A stretch of DNA of 64,000 nucleotides, from NCBI GenBank assembly GCA_037951105.1, contig JBAMJV010003763.1:69501-133500 (forward strand), in the 5' to 3' direction. Below the pieces are notes generated by a model that saw only the letters and a list, made by a program, of their open reading frames with translations, ran no database searches and had not been told where the DNA came from. A program made the position numbers and the translations under genes. The stretch comes from Echinarachnius parma. Its lineage: Eukaryota > Echinodermata > Echinoidea > Clypeasteroida > Echinarachniidae. Shown here piece by piece: positions 1 to 11,500 of this stretch. How positions within the stretch are numbered: position 1 is the first letter of the stretch; the number at the start of each line of letters is the position of its first letter.

Positions 1-836
1 GATGAATGGTGTTGAGTATGGCAGCTACATGTTGATACAAATTGTGAGATAAGAGATGGAATCTGATAGAAAACTTCACAGGATTAAAAAAAAAAATCTT
101 GTCACTCGCGCAGATCTGCAAACTATTTTCTTATATCCAAAGGGGATGATCTTTACGTTCATTCCCCCTGAACAGTGAACATTTCAAACAAAATCTACAG
201 TGCTCGTGTTAAAATCAGTTGCTTAGATTGAGGAATGTTTTAATAATGAAAGGACTAGAATATGTAAATACTAGGATACTACATCAGCTTGATACATTTG
301 CGCTTTAGCTATCATTAGCTTCTTTGAAAGTTCATGTAGAAATTCTAGAAAAACAAAATCACATTTTCTAATTAGCATATAGTTAGAAATCAGTTATTCT
401 TTTAATCATTGCTTCATCATTGCAGAATAATATCTGATCAAGATATAAATGTGACCAAAATGTATTCTTCTAATAATTGTTTACAAAATATTTATACTCG
501 AGTTAAGATACTGAATCATGCCTTTAATGCAGTCAACAACTTTTGCTTTTATTTCATTCCATTTCTATTCCACGTTGCGTTATGTTAAGGGGATATTTGC
601 AAAGAGCCAGCATGAATTAAATAAAGATTCATAGAATATGTAGGTATTCCGAATATTCAGAATTACTCATGCAAATAAGGCTTTGGTGTGGAACGGGTAC
701 TTAGCAGAGCTCTGGAATGAACATGGTGCAATTTAATTCAATTGTAAAACCGCTCAAGAAGTTATCTCATTCCCTCTACTTAATTGATATTTCAACGAAA
801 AAAAACAAGATTATTATGTTGTGCGAACAGTAGATA
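1..836. other. AT-rich non-coding stretch
   Basis: No open frame with coding character, RNA gene or clear repeat is seen on either strand. It could be intergenic DNA or an intron of the LMO7-like gene, whose upstream exons are not recognised in this window. Confidence 0.5.
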
Positions 837-1090
837 TTAGGGACTTTTTCAATTTGCACGTCCACTAGTAGACTAGTAGGTGCATTACTTCACGATTAGG
901 CCCCGCCCACACTTTGAACCTTTGTTCGATCAACCGTCTCGGTTGAGTACGAACGCCAAATCACTCGAATCCACGTTGGTACACGACCGAGACGGGTAAC
1001 GGAACAATGAGTCAATGTGTGGGTGGGGCTTAATCGTGACATAAAGTGCGTACCAGTCTACTAGTGGACATGCAATTGAAAAGTCTCTAA
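837..1090. mobile_element. Terminal-inverted-repeat MITE
   Basis: The two ends are long, imperfect inverted copies. The left end begins TTAGGGACTTTTTCAATTTG and contains CCACTAGTAGACTAGTAG. The right end contains CAGTCTACTAGTGGACATG and finishes CAATTGAAAAGTCTCTAA. The interior also pairs: GGCCCCGCCCACAC near 899 opposes GTGTGGGTGGGGCTTAA near 1017. No coding capacity is present. This is a non-autonomous DNA transposon or fold-back element; the superfamily is not determined. Confidence 0.75.
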
Positions 1091-1109
1091 TTATCATGAG
1101 GACACAACT

Positions 1110-1269
1110 GGGCCCGGTTTCATAAATTTTTAAGCAAATGTTGTAAGTGTCCAGTTTTTGTAACTACCATGACAACAGCTGCAATGCGCCTTGCTGATTG
1201 GCTGTTGACCTAATAGCTACAATAATTGGACATTTACAACCATTGCAAAAGTTTTATGAAACAGGGCCC
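1110..1269. mobile_element. Short palindromic MITE (GGGCCCGGTTTCATAAA ends)
   Basis: The left end GGGCCCGGTTTCATAAA is mirrored by TTTATGAAACAGGGCCC at the right end, and the inner sequences (GTAAGTGTCC / GGACATTTACAAC) also pair. It is about 160 bp with no coding capacity. Confidence 0.75.
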
Positions 1270-2405
1270 TGAACAGCATATATATTAAGGAACGAGATTT
1301 TGAAGAGAGAAACTGTACCTTGTTTGATTCCATGCTCGTAGTGTTATCCTTATACATGTACACCTCACAATTTATCCTTTTTTACCATACTGCATGATCC
1401 AAAGAAATTAAAAAGTGTCTTTATTTTGACAATGGGCAGTATACCTATAATAAGCGTTGTTGGTTTTGATAGACTTTTTCTTTGCGATGAGCTCTCATAA
1501 CGGTCACTACAGCTACAGTTATGTTACAAATGACTGCCGAAGAAGAGATCTGGTGGTGGTTATGAGTTTATCCTGAAGCAAAAGACTAGCAAAAGCAATT
1601 GCTTACTCGTATGTATACATTCTACCCAATATCTCATTGTTCGGCCCAAAATTATGATGCTGATTGATATCAGTCGACATCAGAACCAAAATGATCCTGA
1701 ATGGATTAATATTTCTCTTTTATCGTCGATCTATTTTGATATGAGAGGGAGGGGGAAAAAATGCATGAATCTCTCTTCATGCATCGTTGAATGAATTTTT
1801 TAAAATGTCTTACATGTATCACATTCTTTGCGCTGCCTATTAATTAAATCATCACGTCTTTCTCATGATATTATTTTCCTTATCATTCATACCACCAATA
1901 AAGTGTACCTTGACGTTTGAAAAACTTTTGTGTGAAGAGACCTTGTTGTTGCCTCCAAACAAGGGGCAAGGTCCCACTTCTAAACGCAGTCCAGTTCACA
2001 CCAGCTAACATTGACATTTTCCATGATGCACATACTTAATCTGTGACTTAAACAAAGGTTGAATAGACAAGATTAATTTAATTGGAGATACTTTAAAAAT
2101 CTGCATAATTATCTGAGGAATATAAGAAAATTGTCATTATTTTGATAGAAGTAAGTGAATTCATTAACAAATCACTGAAATACACTCTTTAATATAATGT
2201 ACTCTTGTAGTTAGCACTGTCAAAAATGCAATTCTGCTTTTGGAAATTGTTCATACAAAATCTAATAGAAGTAGATTCACGACTACTAATCTTTCCTAAT
2301 TCTGCATTTTCTTGTTTTTAATACTGCCGTTAGAATAGTGGTACCTTGCCTTCTGTAATCACGCTTTTCTTTTGTGGGTTGATGATGTGAGTGATGGATG
2401 CATAT
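1270..2405. other. Non-coding stretch
   Basis: AT-rich with no supported gene. Nothing beyond scattered short homopolymers is recognised. Confidence 0.4.
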
Positions 2406-2941
2406 ACAGTCAAACCTGTGCAGTGGCGTAGCGTGGTTGGCCTGATTTGGGGGAGGGGGGGGGGGGGGGGGGGGTATGTATTTCTTTGTTTTTTCCCTAA
2501 AAAAATGTCCCCTTATGTTTTCTATTGCTTTTCCATAATTACTGGGGCACCGTGCCCCCCGTAGCTATGCCACTGAACCTGTGTATAGTGACTACCTAAG
2601 GGAAACAAGAAAATTGTTCGCTGCAAACAAATGACCTCTAAGACAGGTTGCATAACATTTGGATGCAAATACAGTCCAAACCTATGTATAATGACTACCT
2701 AAGGGAAACATTGTTCACTGTTGACAAATGACCTCTAAGACAGGTTGTATAACATTGTAGAGTCAAACCTGTGTATAGTGACCACCTAAGGGAAATAAGA
2801 ACATTGTTCTCTGCAAACAAATGACCTCTAGGGACAGGTTGCATGACATTTGTTTTTCTCTGGATAGGGATCAATTTTGGTGGCCACTATAGGCATGTTG
2901 GCTGCTATAGACAGGTGGCCATTAAGGCAGGTTTGACTGTA
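2406..2941. mobile_element. ACAGTCAAACCTG-ended repeat with internal tandem copies
   Basis: The ends are inverted: ACAGTCAAACCTGTG at the left and CAGGTTTGACTGTA at the right. The interior carries about three direct copies of a motif like CCTGTGTATAGTGACTACC followed by TGACCTCTAAGACAGGTTG (near 2577, 2680 and 2767). A shorter relative lies at 14029-14220 and a decayed fragment near 44860-44960. A separate hAT-type element has inserted close to the left end. Confidence 0.75.
2421..2575. mobile_element. hAT-type MITE with exact 8-bp target duplication
   Basis: The element starts CAGTGGCGTAGC and ends GCTATGCCACTG. It is flanked on both sides by the identical 8-mer AACCTGTG (2413-2420 and 2576-2583). 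An 8-bp duplication with CAGTG-type ends is the hAT signature. The interior holds a long G run (about 2451-2474) and no coding sequence. It sits inside the ACAGTCAAACCTG repeat, so it is the younger of the two. A relative lies at 13548-13701. Confidence 0.88.
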
Positions 2942-4660
2942 CTTTGTTTTCAAAGAATCTACAGTAAGTTATTGTTTCAACCATGAATATGGATGGTGCT
3001 TAAAGCTAAACAAGCATTTTGGGAATACCACTCAAATAAAACTGAAATTATTAGCTTGTTTTCCTGACAATAGGAACGAATACATCACGAATCAGCTGTA
3101 AATGTGAAGATTTGACAAAAAAAACTGCCTTGAAATTGACAATTTTAGCAATCAAATGTTTGAAATAACTTCTTTAGTTATATGGCACAATACAATTAAT
3201 CCACACATGGAAAGGGCGTGGAAAGCAGAAGCATAAATTGATGCAACAGTGCAGTCAAAGTACAAGGTGGAGTCGAGGCATTACATTTGTTGAATTAAGT
3301 TGCCTTTTAATGGCTGGACACCATATTTTCATATATTCCATTACTGTCTAGAGGCCCTGGCGGTTCAAATTAAGTTACAAGCAAATTGACGTTAATATTA
3401 TGTGGCTTATGATGACAACATTGTGCCATGTAGTGAAAATTCATCATAATTAGCAACAGAAATACCCAAAAGAGACATAAAAAATCATTAAATAGCCCCT
3501 GTAAATTTGCCTAAATTTCAATGCAAAACGTTTAAACGTTTAAACCCCCCCCCCCCCCCCCCCGAAAAAAAAAAAAAAAATGTTTTTACTGAATCGTCTG
3601 AAACTCTGTTCTTTAAACAGATTTACTTCTGATATACACGTGCTAATCTTCATTATGGTATTTTCAAATTGACTCTTCAGTTTCAAATTGCATTCACAAT
3701 TTTATGCACAACAGGACATTCATAATGAAAATCACTATATGCAATATAAACAAATGCAGGGCTCAAAATCAGAACTTACCTACTGGTCTGGGGCCAAAAA
3801 AAAAAGGTTTGGGCCACCAAATTCTCTTCTTATAAATTTAACTTTCCTTACTGGGCAACCCAAGTCAACAGATTATTTAATAGTGAATATATTTTTATGG
3901 GATTTAAAAAAAATACATGTCTGCAGTTAGTGAAAAGTGGAGGAAAAGGTGATTTTTAGAATTAACTATGAAATAGTTTGTAAACTGTTTTTGTAATTTG
4001 TCCAATGCATGCTATATTCAACAATCTACTGCCATGGCTAAACAAATATTGGCCGGGAAGTTATTTCATTTCAGTGTATTCAACCATAAAAAACAAACAA
4101 ACAAATAATATAACAAATTACAATTGAGTGCTAGTAAGCTAAATTTTTAGAATATTTTTTGAAGCCGTCACTAATTTTGGGCACAGTTCAATTACATTTA
4201 CATTGTAGTCATTATTTAAAAGAAAAAGAAGAGATTTTGGTTGGAATCCCTTTAGTATATACATGAAGTTATGGCTGGGAGGAAAACTTGTTCAATTTCT
4301 GTGTCAAACAGTCTTACTAACCATTTAGTAATCTTAGCATAACAAATGTTGCTGTGCATTCACTGCTTAACTAATTTAGATTAGCTTGCCTTTTTTTTGC
4401 AAAATTCACATACAAATAACCATTTACTAATAACCATCATGAAATCATCTTTCTTTCACCCTTAATTTACATTTGTGTCAAAAGATTTACTTTAATTTTG
4501 CGCAAAGTGGGTCATGTGTTCAAAGGTCCCAGGGTTATTTATTTATGCAAAAAAAAACTAGCTACTAGTATTGTGATATATCATGGTCATAGGTTATGTT
4601 TAATAATACATGATTGAGTGGCATATACATGTACATGTTTAGTTATGATCATAAAAGCAT
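2942..4660. other. Non-coding stretch with dispersed-repeat fragment and homopolymers
   Basis: A run of C directly followed by a run of A occurs about 3545-3580. A segment about 3755-3860 (GGGGCCAAAAAAAAAAGG, GGGCCACCAAATTC, ACTGGGCAACCC) resembles a GGCCC-rich dispersed repeat seen again at 43200-43430. No host gene is supported; the 80-codon open frame at 3688 lies in this repeat. Confidence 0.4.
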
Positions 4661-4956
4661 CTGGGGATGTTTCACAAAGATTCTAAGTTGAACTTAACTT
4701 TTAAGTTGGACCTAACAAATATGGAAAGCTGTTTGTTCTTTGTAAAATTGTTGAAACAGTTCTTTTGAAAAGGCATTAATTTTGATTTAAAAATCCGTAA
4801 TATTTGTTATTAAGGATCTTTGAAATTATTAATGTAAGTTTTTGTTGAAAGTCTCAAATACTTGCACTTTGCTTTTGAATATATTTTATTCCAAGGCTAC
4901 AACCGGCTTTCCATAATTGTTAGGTCCAACTTAGAATCTTTGTGAAAACCCCCCAG
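4661..4956. mobile_element. MITE family A copy 1 (GTTTCACAAAGAT ends)
   Basis: CTGGGGATGTTTCACAAAGA at the left mirrors TCTTTGTGAAAACCCCCCAG at the right. Next to the ends, TAAGTTGAACTTAAC and TTAAGTTGGACCTAAC oppose GTTAGGTCCAACTTAGAA. The centre is AT-rich. Five further copies occur in this window: 19157, 20550, 53605, 53971 and 56607. Confidence 0.85.
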
Positions 4957-5029
4957 TTGTTGTCAACTTGCATCCTGTGTATAAAATTAGTCAATCCTCT
5001 TGAAGTAAGAAAGAAACCTCAAGAGTCTT

Positions 5030-5273
5030 GTCACATATCATCGGACAGCGCAAACGGATGGCAGACGGATATGAAATCTGCGAAAACAAATTTTCCGGTA
5101 GTGAAAGTCGTCTCCATTGCTTCATGCACAAAGCATTCTGCCAGATACAACAACGTACATCGCCTGACAAGAAACGCATTCGTCGAAAAAGAAACGCATA
5201 CGAAAGGAGGCGAACGGATTTAAAATTTGACTCTCCGTCGGGCGTCCGTTAACGCTATCCAGTGATATGTGAC
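5030..5273. mobile_element. MITE family I copy 1 (GTCACATATC ends)
   Basis: GTCACATATCATCGGACAGC at the left mirrors GCTATCCAGTGATATGTGAC at the right. A second copy with the same ends lies at 19698-19944. Short open frames here (4942-5252) fall inside the repeat and are not genes. Confidence 0.82.
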
Positions 5274-6958
5274 GAGGGTTTTAAACATTGCTTGCCAATG
5301 GTGTAGTACAATGTGAACATCTACATGTATGATCACCTCATAAAACATGAGACTGTAAATGTAATGTTATCTTATAATTGACCCTACCATGCACAGCTAT
5401 TGAGTGTTTGCCAACAAGATTTGTACTGTTCATAAACTTAAAAAGACAAACAATGGTTCAAGGAATGAAAAGACACACACACAAAACAAAATATGTTGCT
5501 TTCATGAAAATTCAAATCTATTTCAATCTTTCTTGAAAATGCGTGAAGTCGAAAAACATTTTCAGAATATCTCTGTGCAGTTTGCAAGTAAACCAAAATA
5601 TTCATTGCTGGGGATGTAACTTGGTATTAGATGCACAATGCTCGGTACATACATGTATATCTAGCATTTGAATGTCGCCATCTTCAGATAAACGATGTAT
5701 TTTTGGTAGGGTCGATTGTTCCTACCCGTCGTATACAAATTGGCAATGCGGAATCGCTTTAATCATTAAACGACAGTAGACGCGGAGTAGAGGTGGAAAG
5801 GTGGTGCTTGATTGCACCAAAAACATGTCGCTTTGTCGTGATATTAATTTTTAATGATCAAAGTGGCTCTGCGTTGCCAATTTGTATAACACTGGTAGGA
5901 TCAACAGATATAACCATACTGTGAATCCTGTCTTTCGGCAATGTGCGTGTAGTTTGTTTGCTTATTACCCATATATCTTGTGTTTACCCCAAGTAACTCC
6001 CTGGTTTAGCGTTCCCCCCACAATCCCTTTCACCAGGAAGTACATTGTGTAACTATAGCAACAAGGGAATTCGGCTGCGGTAAGTCATAAATATAACCTT
6101 GGTCAAAAACAAAAGTTTGGAAGAAAAAAACACACACTGCATGCTCTACTAACTACCCGAGTCAAAGGTTTGGTGGAAGTATTTTTTTGTTTTCGTTTGT
6201 AATTTTAAAGTATGATATTGGTTTAAATCAGTACATACTACAATTAATTAATTTCAATTTGTATTAATGATTTTGATTTAATGATATTTTCAAATGAGTC
6301 TTAGGATATAATTTTTGTTCTTGAATGTAAAATAGTGCTTGAATTTGAAAAGATTTTTTTTTAAAGTTTGAAATAATGTTACTGTAATCAGTACCAAAAA
6401 GTGTTAATTGAACGTTCAGATGATATGGTCCTTTAAATTATAATGTAAATGCAAAAATGAAAAATATAACTTTTATTAATGATCTTTTACAAAATTGTTT
6501 CAAATTTTGAATTGTTTTTAATAAGCATCCATCAGATTAACAATTTGAACCATTTTCAGTTTTCAGTTTTGCATGGGAAATACCCTGATTATTTTGATTG
6601 ATTTTCCTCCGTAAAAGAAATCCTGCATCTCTCAAATCTTAGAATGCAAATTAAAAGAAGAATTGTGTTTAATACTGTATAATGAGAAACAAATGTTGAA
6701 ATATCGTATTTGCCAGTCAAAACCACAAACTGGACCTTTCTGTATGTGTTTCTGCTTTGCATGCATGGTCATTCATTAACATTAAAATGGTGATAATGAT
6801 GCACATAACACAGTGTATACAAATTTCATGAACATGTTTCCATATCTAACTTTCATCTTCTATATTACTTTTATATCAATATCATTATTTCTTATGAATT
6901 TTTCCAAAAATTGTAAATGAGTACATAAATTTGATTACAAACATTCTTTCCTCCACAG
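5274..6958. other. Non-coding region upstream of the first recognised LMO7-like exon
   Basis: An imperfect inverted repeat spans about 5705-5906: GGTAGGGTCGATTGTTCCTA and CAAATTGGCAATGCGG oppose TTGCCAATTTG and GGTAGGATCAAC. At 6080-6086 a consensus-like donor (GCTGCG followed by GTAAGT) could end an unmapped 5' exon, but no coding frame supports it. The final bases before 6959 form a polypyrimidine tract and CAG acceptor. Confidence 0.4.
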
Positions 6959-8572
6959 CTGATGACGATGCGTCGCCAGAGTCTAACCAGAATGTTGAGG
7001 ATCTGTGGAGGCGGGTCGAGCAGCCTGCAGTTGAATCGACTCCCTCGGAGGACAAGGAGGTGATAGGTGGAGTCCAGAGGAGAATGAAACCCAAAACAGA
7101 TGTGAATCCAGCCAACCGGAAGAGCTTCAATCTGGACCAGGAGCGGCAGAGGTTGGAGAGGTGGCAGAAGGAGCAGGAGAGGATCCGCCAGGAGCAGTAT
7201 GAGCAGGAGCAGCGGAGGCTCCAGGAGGAGAGTGAGAAGGATCTGCAGCATGCAGAGAACCAGAGCAGGAGGAAGCAGGAGATGGAGATGCAGGCCATCC
7301 AGGAGAGGAAACGGCTCCTCCAGAAGAAGGCGCAGGAGGAGATCAGGAGAAAAGAGGAGGAGGCAGCAGAGAGGGAGAGGAAGGAGAGGGAGAGGAGGAG
7401 ACTGGAGCAGGTCAAGCGGGAGGAGGAGGAGAAACGAAGGAGGCATGAAGAGGAGCTTTTGAGGCAGGAGAGGGAGGAGAGGGAGAGGATAGAACGGGAA
7501 CAGAGGGAGAGGGAGGAGGCCGAGAGGAGAAGGCAAGAGGAAGAGATGCTCGTCAAACATAGGAAAGAAGAGGAGAGGAGAGCAAAGGAGCTTGAGAGAC
7601 AGAGGGTGCGGGAAGAACGGGATGCCAGGGAGAGGAAGGCTAGGGAAAAGATTGAAAGGGAAAAGGAAGAATATGAAAGACTTCTCAAAGATAGGGAAGA
7701 GGAGAAGGAGCGTCTGGCAAAGGAACAGGAGGAAATCAAACGGGCCGCAAGGGAGCGGGAAGAGAAACAGCGTGCCAAACGTGAGGAGGAAGAGCAACAG
7801 AAGAAGGCCAGGGAAGAAGAGAGGCAGCGGATCGCTAAGGACCGAGAGGCAAGACTCCGTGCTCTTCGAGAGCAGGAGGAAAGGGAGGAGGAACTAAGAA
7901 AACGATCTCAAGAACCGAGGGCAAGATCTCAGAGACCAATTGCTGACGAAGTTGCCATTAGACCCTCAAAGCACCAGCACCAGGAATCAGCACCAGTGCC
8001 AACATCCCAGCGGTATCCTAGCAACAGACACCACCAGTCGGAGGAGGACCTTTATGAGAGGATCCGAGAAGAGGAGAGGGAGCGCATCCGGCTGGAGGAA
8101 CGGGAGCGACTGCGTCGGGAGTGGGAGGAACTTGAGCGGGAAAAGCGAGAGCAGCAGGAGAGGCAACGAAGGGAGGAGGAAAAGCTGGAGAGACTCCGCC
8201 AGGAGCAACTGGAATTGCAGGCGTCGCGGGAGAGGAAGCAAGAGGAGATGGAGCGACTTGCGAAACAGCGGGGAAACTATTCCAAGGGCATCAGCGACGA
8301 TGTCTTTGAAGATGGAGACGAGAAAGTTGCGATGAGGAACAACTATAACAGACAGAAGCAAGCATCGCATGATGACTTGAGGAGACCCTCTCCGATGGAC
8401 AATGGCTTGAGAAAACCTCGGGTCCAGGAAGAGATCAGGAAGCCCTCCCCGATGCAGGAGGACTTCAGGAAACCCTCTCCTACCCAGGTCCATGGAAGAG
8501 ACATCAATGACAAGAAGATGATTCCTGAGAGGGACACCAAGCCGAGCCAGGTCTACATGGCACAGCACAGAG
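6959..8572 (+). CDS. LMO7-like exon A: Glu/Arg-rich coiled coil or single alpha-helix
   Basis: The acceptor is TTTCCTCCACAG before 6959 and the donor is GAG followed by GTGAGT at 8573. The exon enters with two bases of a split codon and leaves with one. It encodes about 537 residues. The first 50 are acidic ([20 protein letters not shown]). About residues 55-320 and 370-440 are nearly continuous E/R/K/Q, a charged helix. Between and after lie basic and Pro/Ser segments, including three KPSPM-like repeats (KPSPM, KPSPT, RPSPM) near the end. Long antisense open frames here (6885-7797) are by-products of the purine-rich strand. Confidence 0.88.
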
Positions 8573-11500
8573 GTGAGTCCGTTGTATATCAATGTCAGAA
8601 GTTCATATGATGACATAAATGGTACCCTGGGGTACCAAACGAATATCCGCCATTTTGTTTAATTATTTATTTATTTTTTAGGGCTGTACCAGGGTATAGC
8701 GTGCATACAATCGTGCGCTGCACTGCATACACAACGCAATACGGTTGTGCTTCGAGTGGACACAAGATGGCGCTACACAACGCAGTACCCCGGGGTACCG
8801 CATGTGTCATCATATGTCGGAACACTTCAACAGTATATCAGAGAGAAAAAAAAGAGGGGGAAAATGCCAAGCTAGGTTGTTTAAGAGTCCTGAAAGGAAT
8901 TACTGTATATGTCAGAGAAGTTTCACACCCAAATCTTTAAATTCTTAGATTACTATATCTGACGTCACTTTTTGGATCTCATAACTTTCAATTAAATTGA
9001 AATAAATGAAGCATAACCTCTGGTAACATTTATCATGAAAAACGAGTAAATTAATAGCAAATGTAAAGTACGAACTGCAATATACTTCAACACTTAAATG
9101 GTTACATCAGTTGGCACTCGGGTTCTATTCTCCTCATGAATACATTTTGGAACACCAATCTTATTTGGTATTGGATATGTTCTTTGTTTAGATGATGCTG
9201 TTCCAACGGAGCGGCACTGGTTGGTTGAGGAGGCTAAACGGCGACAGCAAGGTTTTCTTTCAAAGTCCCAGGAGTACCTCGTAGACCAGCCCAGAAAGGA
9301 TAGTCTGGACCACGAACCAGTCTTGGAAAAGAAGACGTATTCCAATGTACACGCTGCTCCACCCCCATCGTCGACGCAACCCAACTTCAAACCCTATGAG
9401 ACGGACTACAGGAAAAAAGGTAAGTGAGATATTGATTTTGTTGTGTTTGTTAACACCTCCAATTACCAATAACCAATTACAAGAGAGTTGATTCACACTT
9501 ATCTTTGCAAATTTCATGTCTGTCAAGACTGAATACAAAGCTATTCGATATTCAATTCACCACCAAACAAAGACTAAGATTCGCTGATGAAACTTAACTC
9601 TTCATATTTGTGTTCAAATTGTTTTCTTGTTTCTGTAGACTCAGTCAACATTTTCTCTTGTTGCTAAAGATCGTTTTCACTTTTGTTTATGTAGATCTTC
9701 CTGGTTTTGAGCAAGAGGTTCCCACGCGCATCCCACCGCCGAACCGAGACCAAGCCTCGCTTCCCAGATCCAAGCACCAGGGGCCCTTCCCTCACGAACA
9801 GGAGCCCTCCCCTTCGTCCTCCGACACCAATCGGTGGGACGCGCCCCGTCACAAGTACGACGCGCAGCCGGAGTTCCGACACGTCCAGCGCCGGATGCAC
9901 GGCGTTCGCGCAGACCCCGAACAACGGCAGAAGATGATGAATCGGCGCTCCATGCCGGATCTGAGCGATAAGAAGAGCTACGCAGCTCCTCCCGCGAGAA
10001 TCATGGACGATCCTGCACTCCATAGGGGACCTGGCGGAGGAGGGGGTGCAGCCCAGCACCCCCCGAGGGGCGGGGCCCCACCTCCCGCGTCCCCCCATCG
10101 CCAACATCCTCATCCGGGTCCTGGCGGGGATCAGAGGAGGCAGGGACAAGCACCGGAAAACTTGATCCAGGTAGGGATTCAGATCCACCCTGTTCATATA
10201 TCACAACTACATGTAGATCTCACTAGAAGGAGTAGATTGTACATGTATGTCCAAGGCTTTTAGTCGTTTTGCATGTATGTAGTATGTTAACATATCACAG
10301 GTTTTAAGACAGTGCACATATTTAGTTAGTTTACCCTAGAGATGCAATAAAAATTTAAACATCCCCAACCATATTTATGCTAATAATAATAATAATGGCA
10401 TGTTGATTTACCAATAACTTAGATGAAAGGTTCAGGTGTATTATTTCAAAAGTTGCCGTATCCATTTTTGCCAATGTTTAAGGCACTTTTCGAACATCAC
10501 GGGCACCAAATATTAGACCATGTCACACCGCTATGAAGCAAATGATAGAGGATCATTTGCATAAATAATAGTTAAAAACTTGCAATTTTTAGTGTGATAA
10601 AAAACTTAAGGGGAACAAAGAATCAAAAGTTTCCAAAATTTGCTAGATTGGAAGTAGGGAACAATGGGAAACATAACATTTATCCTATTTGAATCTCTTC
10701 AAAATGAGGAAAATTTATAAAATAATAGCTGAAAGAAATGGCCTTTAAATGATGATATAGTATTAAATAGAAAATATAGAAATATAGAAATATATCTGTA
10801 GGAACTTACGATGATTACAAATATTAAATTGTGTGTTTATGAGCTACTTTTGTTAGCTGAGTGGATTATAAATGAGAAAAGTGAATGATTATGGATTACA
10901 AATCCACAAATTTGATTATACATATCACTGAACGTAGTCCATGTTGACACTCTATCTAGTTCCATGTACTGAGAGTATTAAAAAGAAATCACACATAACT
11001 GTTCTACATGAAAGGATCATGCAAAACTTAATTTGTGAGTATAAAACATATTGTATGTTTATACAGTGTGACCTTGTTATAAAGAGCTGTGATAAAACAG
11101 AACCCTAATATAACAAAGGACCACTATAAAAAAAAAGGAGTAAATTTCTAGCATTGAAGTTGTATGGTTTTGAATGTCGTGGGCAACCAACTTAACACTT
11201 TTTTAATGTTTTTCTTTGTTTAGTGCTACTGAATTATGATTCAGGGCCAACAAATTTGATAAATCTCAATTCTATTTGCCTGACTGGGCAACTATAAAAA
11301 AAAAAAGAGGTAATTTCTAGCATTGAAGCTGTATGGTTTTGAATGTGTCGTGTCGTGTAGAACATCTTACAGCGAGCTGCCCAGAAGAAGGCCGCAACGG
11401 ACCGTGATTCTCCCAGCCGCCCCGGGAGCTCGCTTTCCTCGCATAGCGACAGGTAGACAATGACAAAGACGTAACAGAAAAGCCTTCAATCAAGTCTTAC

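Noticed and set aside
5028..5252. Small basic open frame
   Set aside because: It lies wholly inside a terminal-inverted-repeat MITE that has a second copy at 19698.
6080..6086. Consensus-like donor suggesting a first exon of the LMO7-like gene
   Set aside because: No coding frame or core promoter evidence accompanies it. Kept only as a remark.
6885..7797. Two long - strand open frames (297 and 301 codons) opposite LMO7-like exon A
   Set aside because: They are antisense by-products of GAG/AGG-rich coding sequence (Ser/Leu/Phe/Pro-rich, no domain) and lack splice or start support.
9664..10197. - strand 177-codon open frame opposite LMO7-like exon C
   Set aside because: The + strand frame has matching splice phases and family motifs. 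The antisense frame arises from GC-rich sequence.
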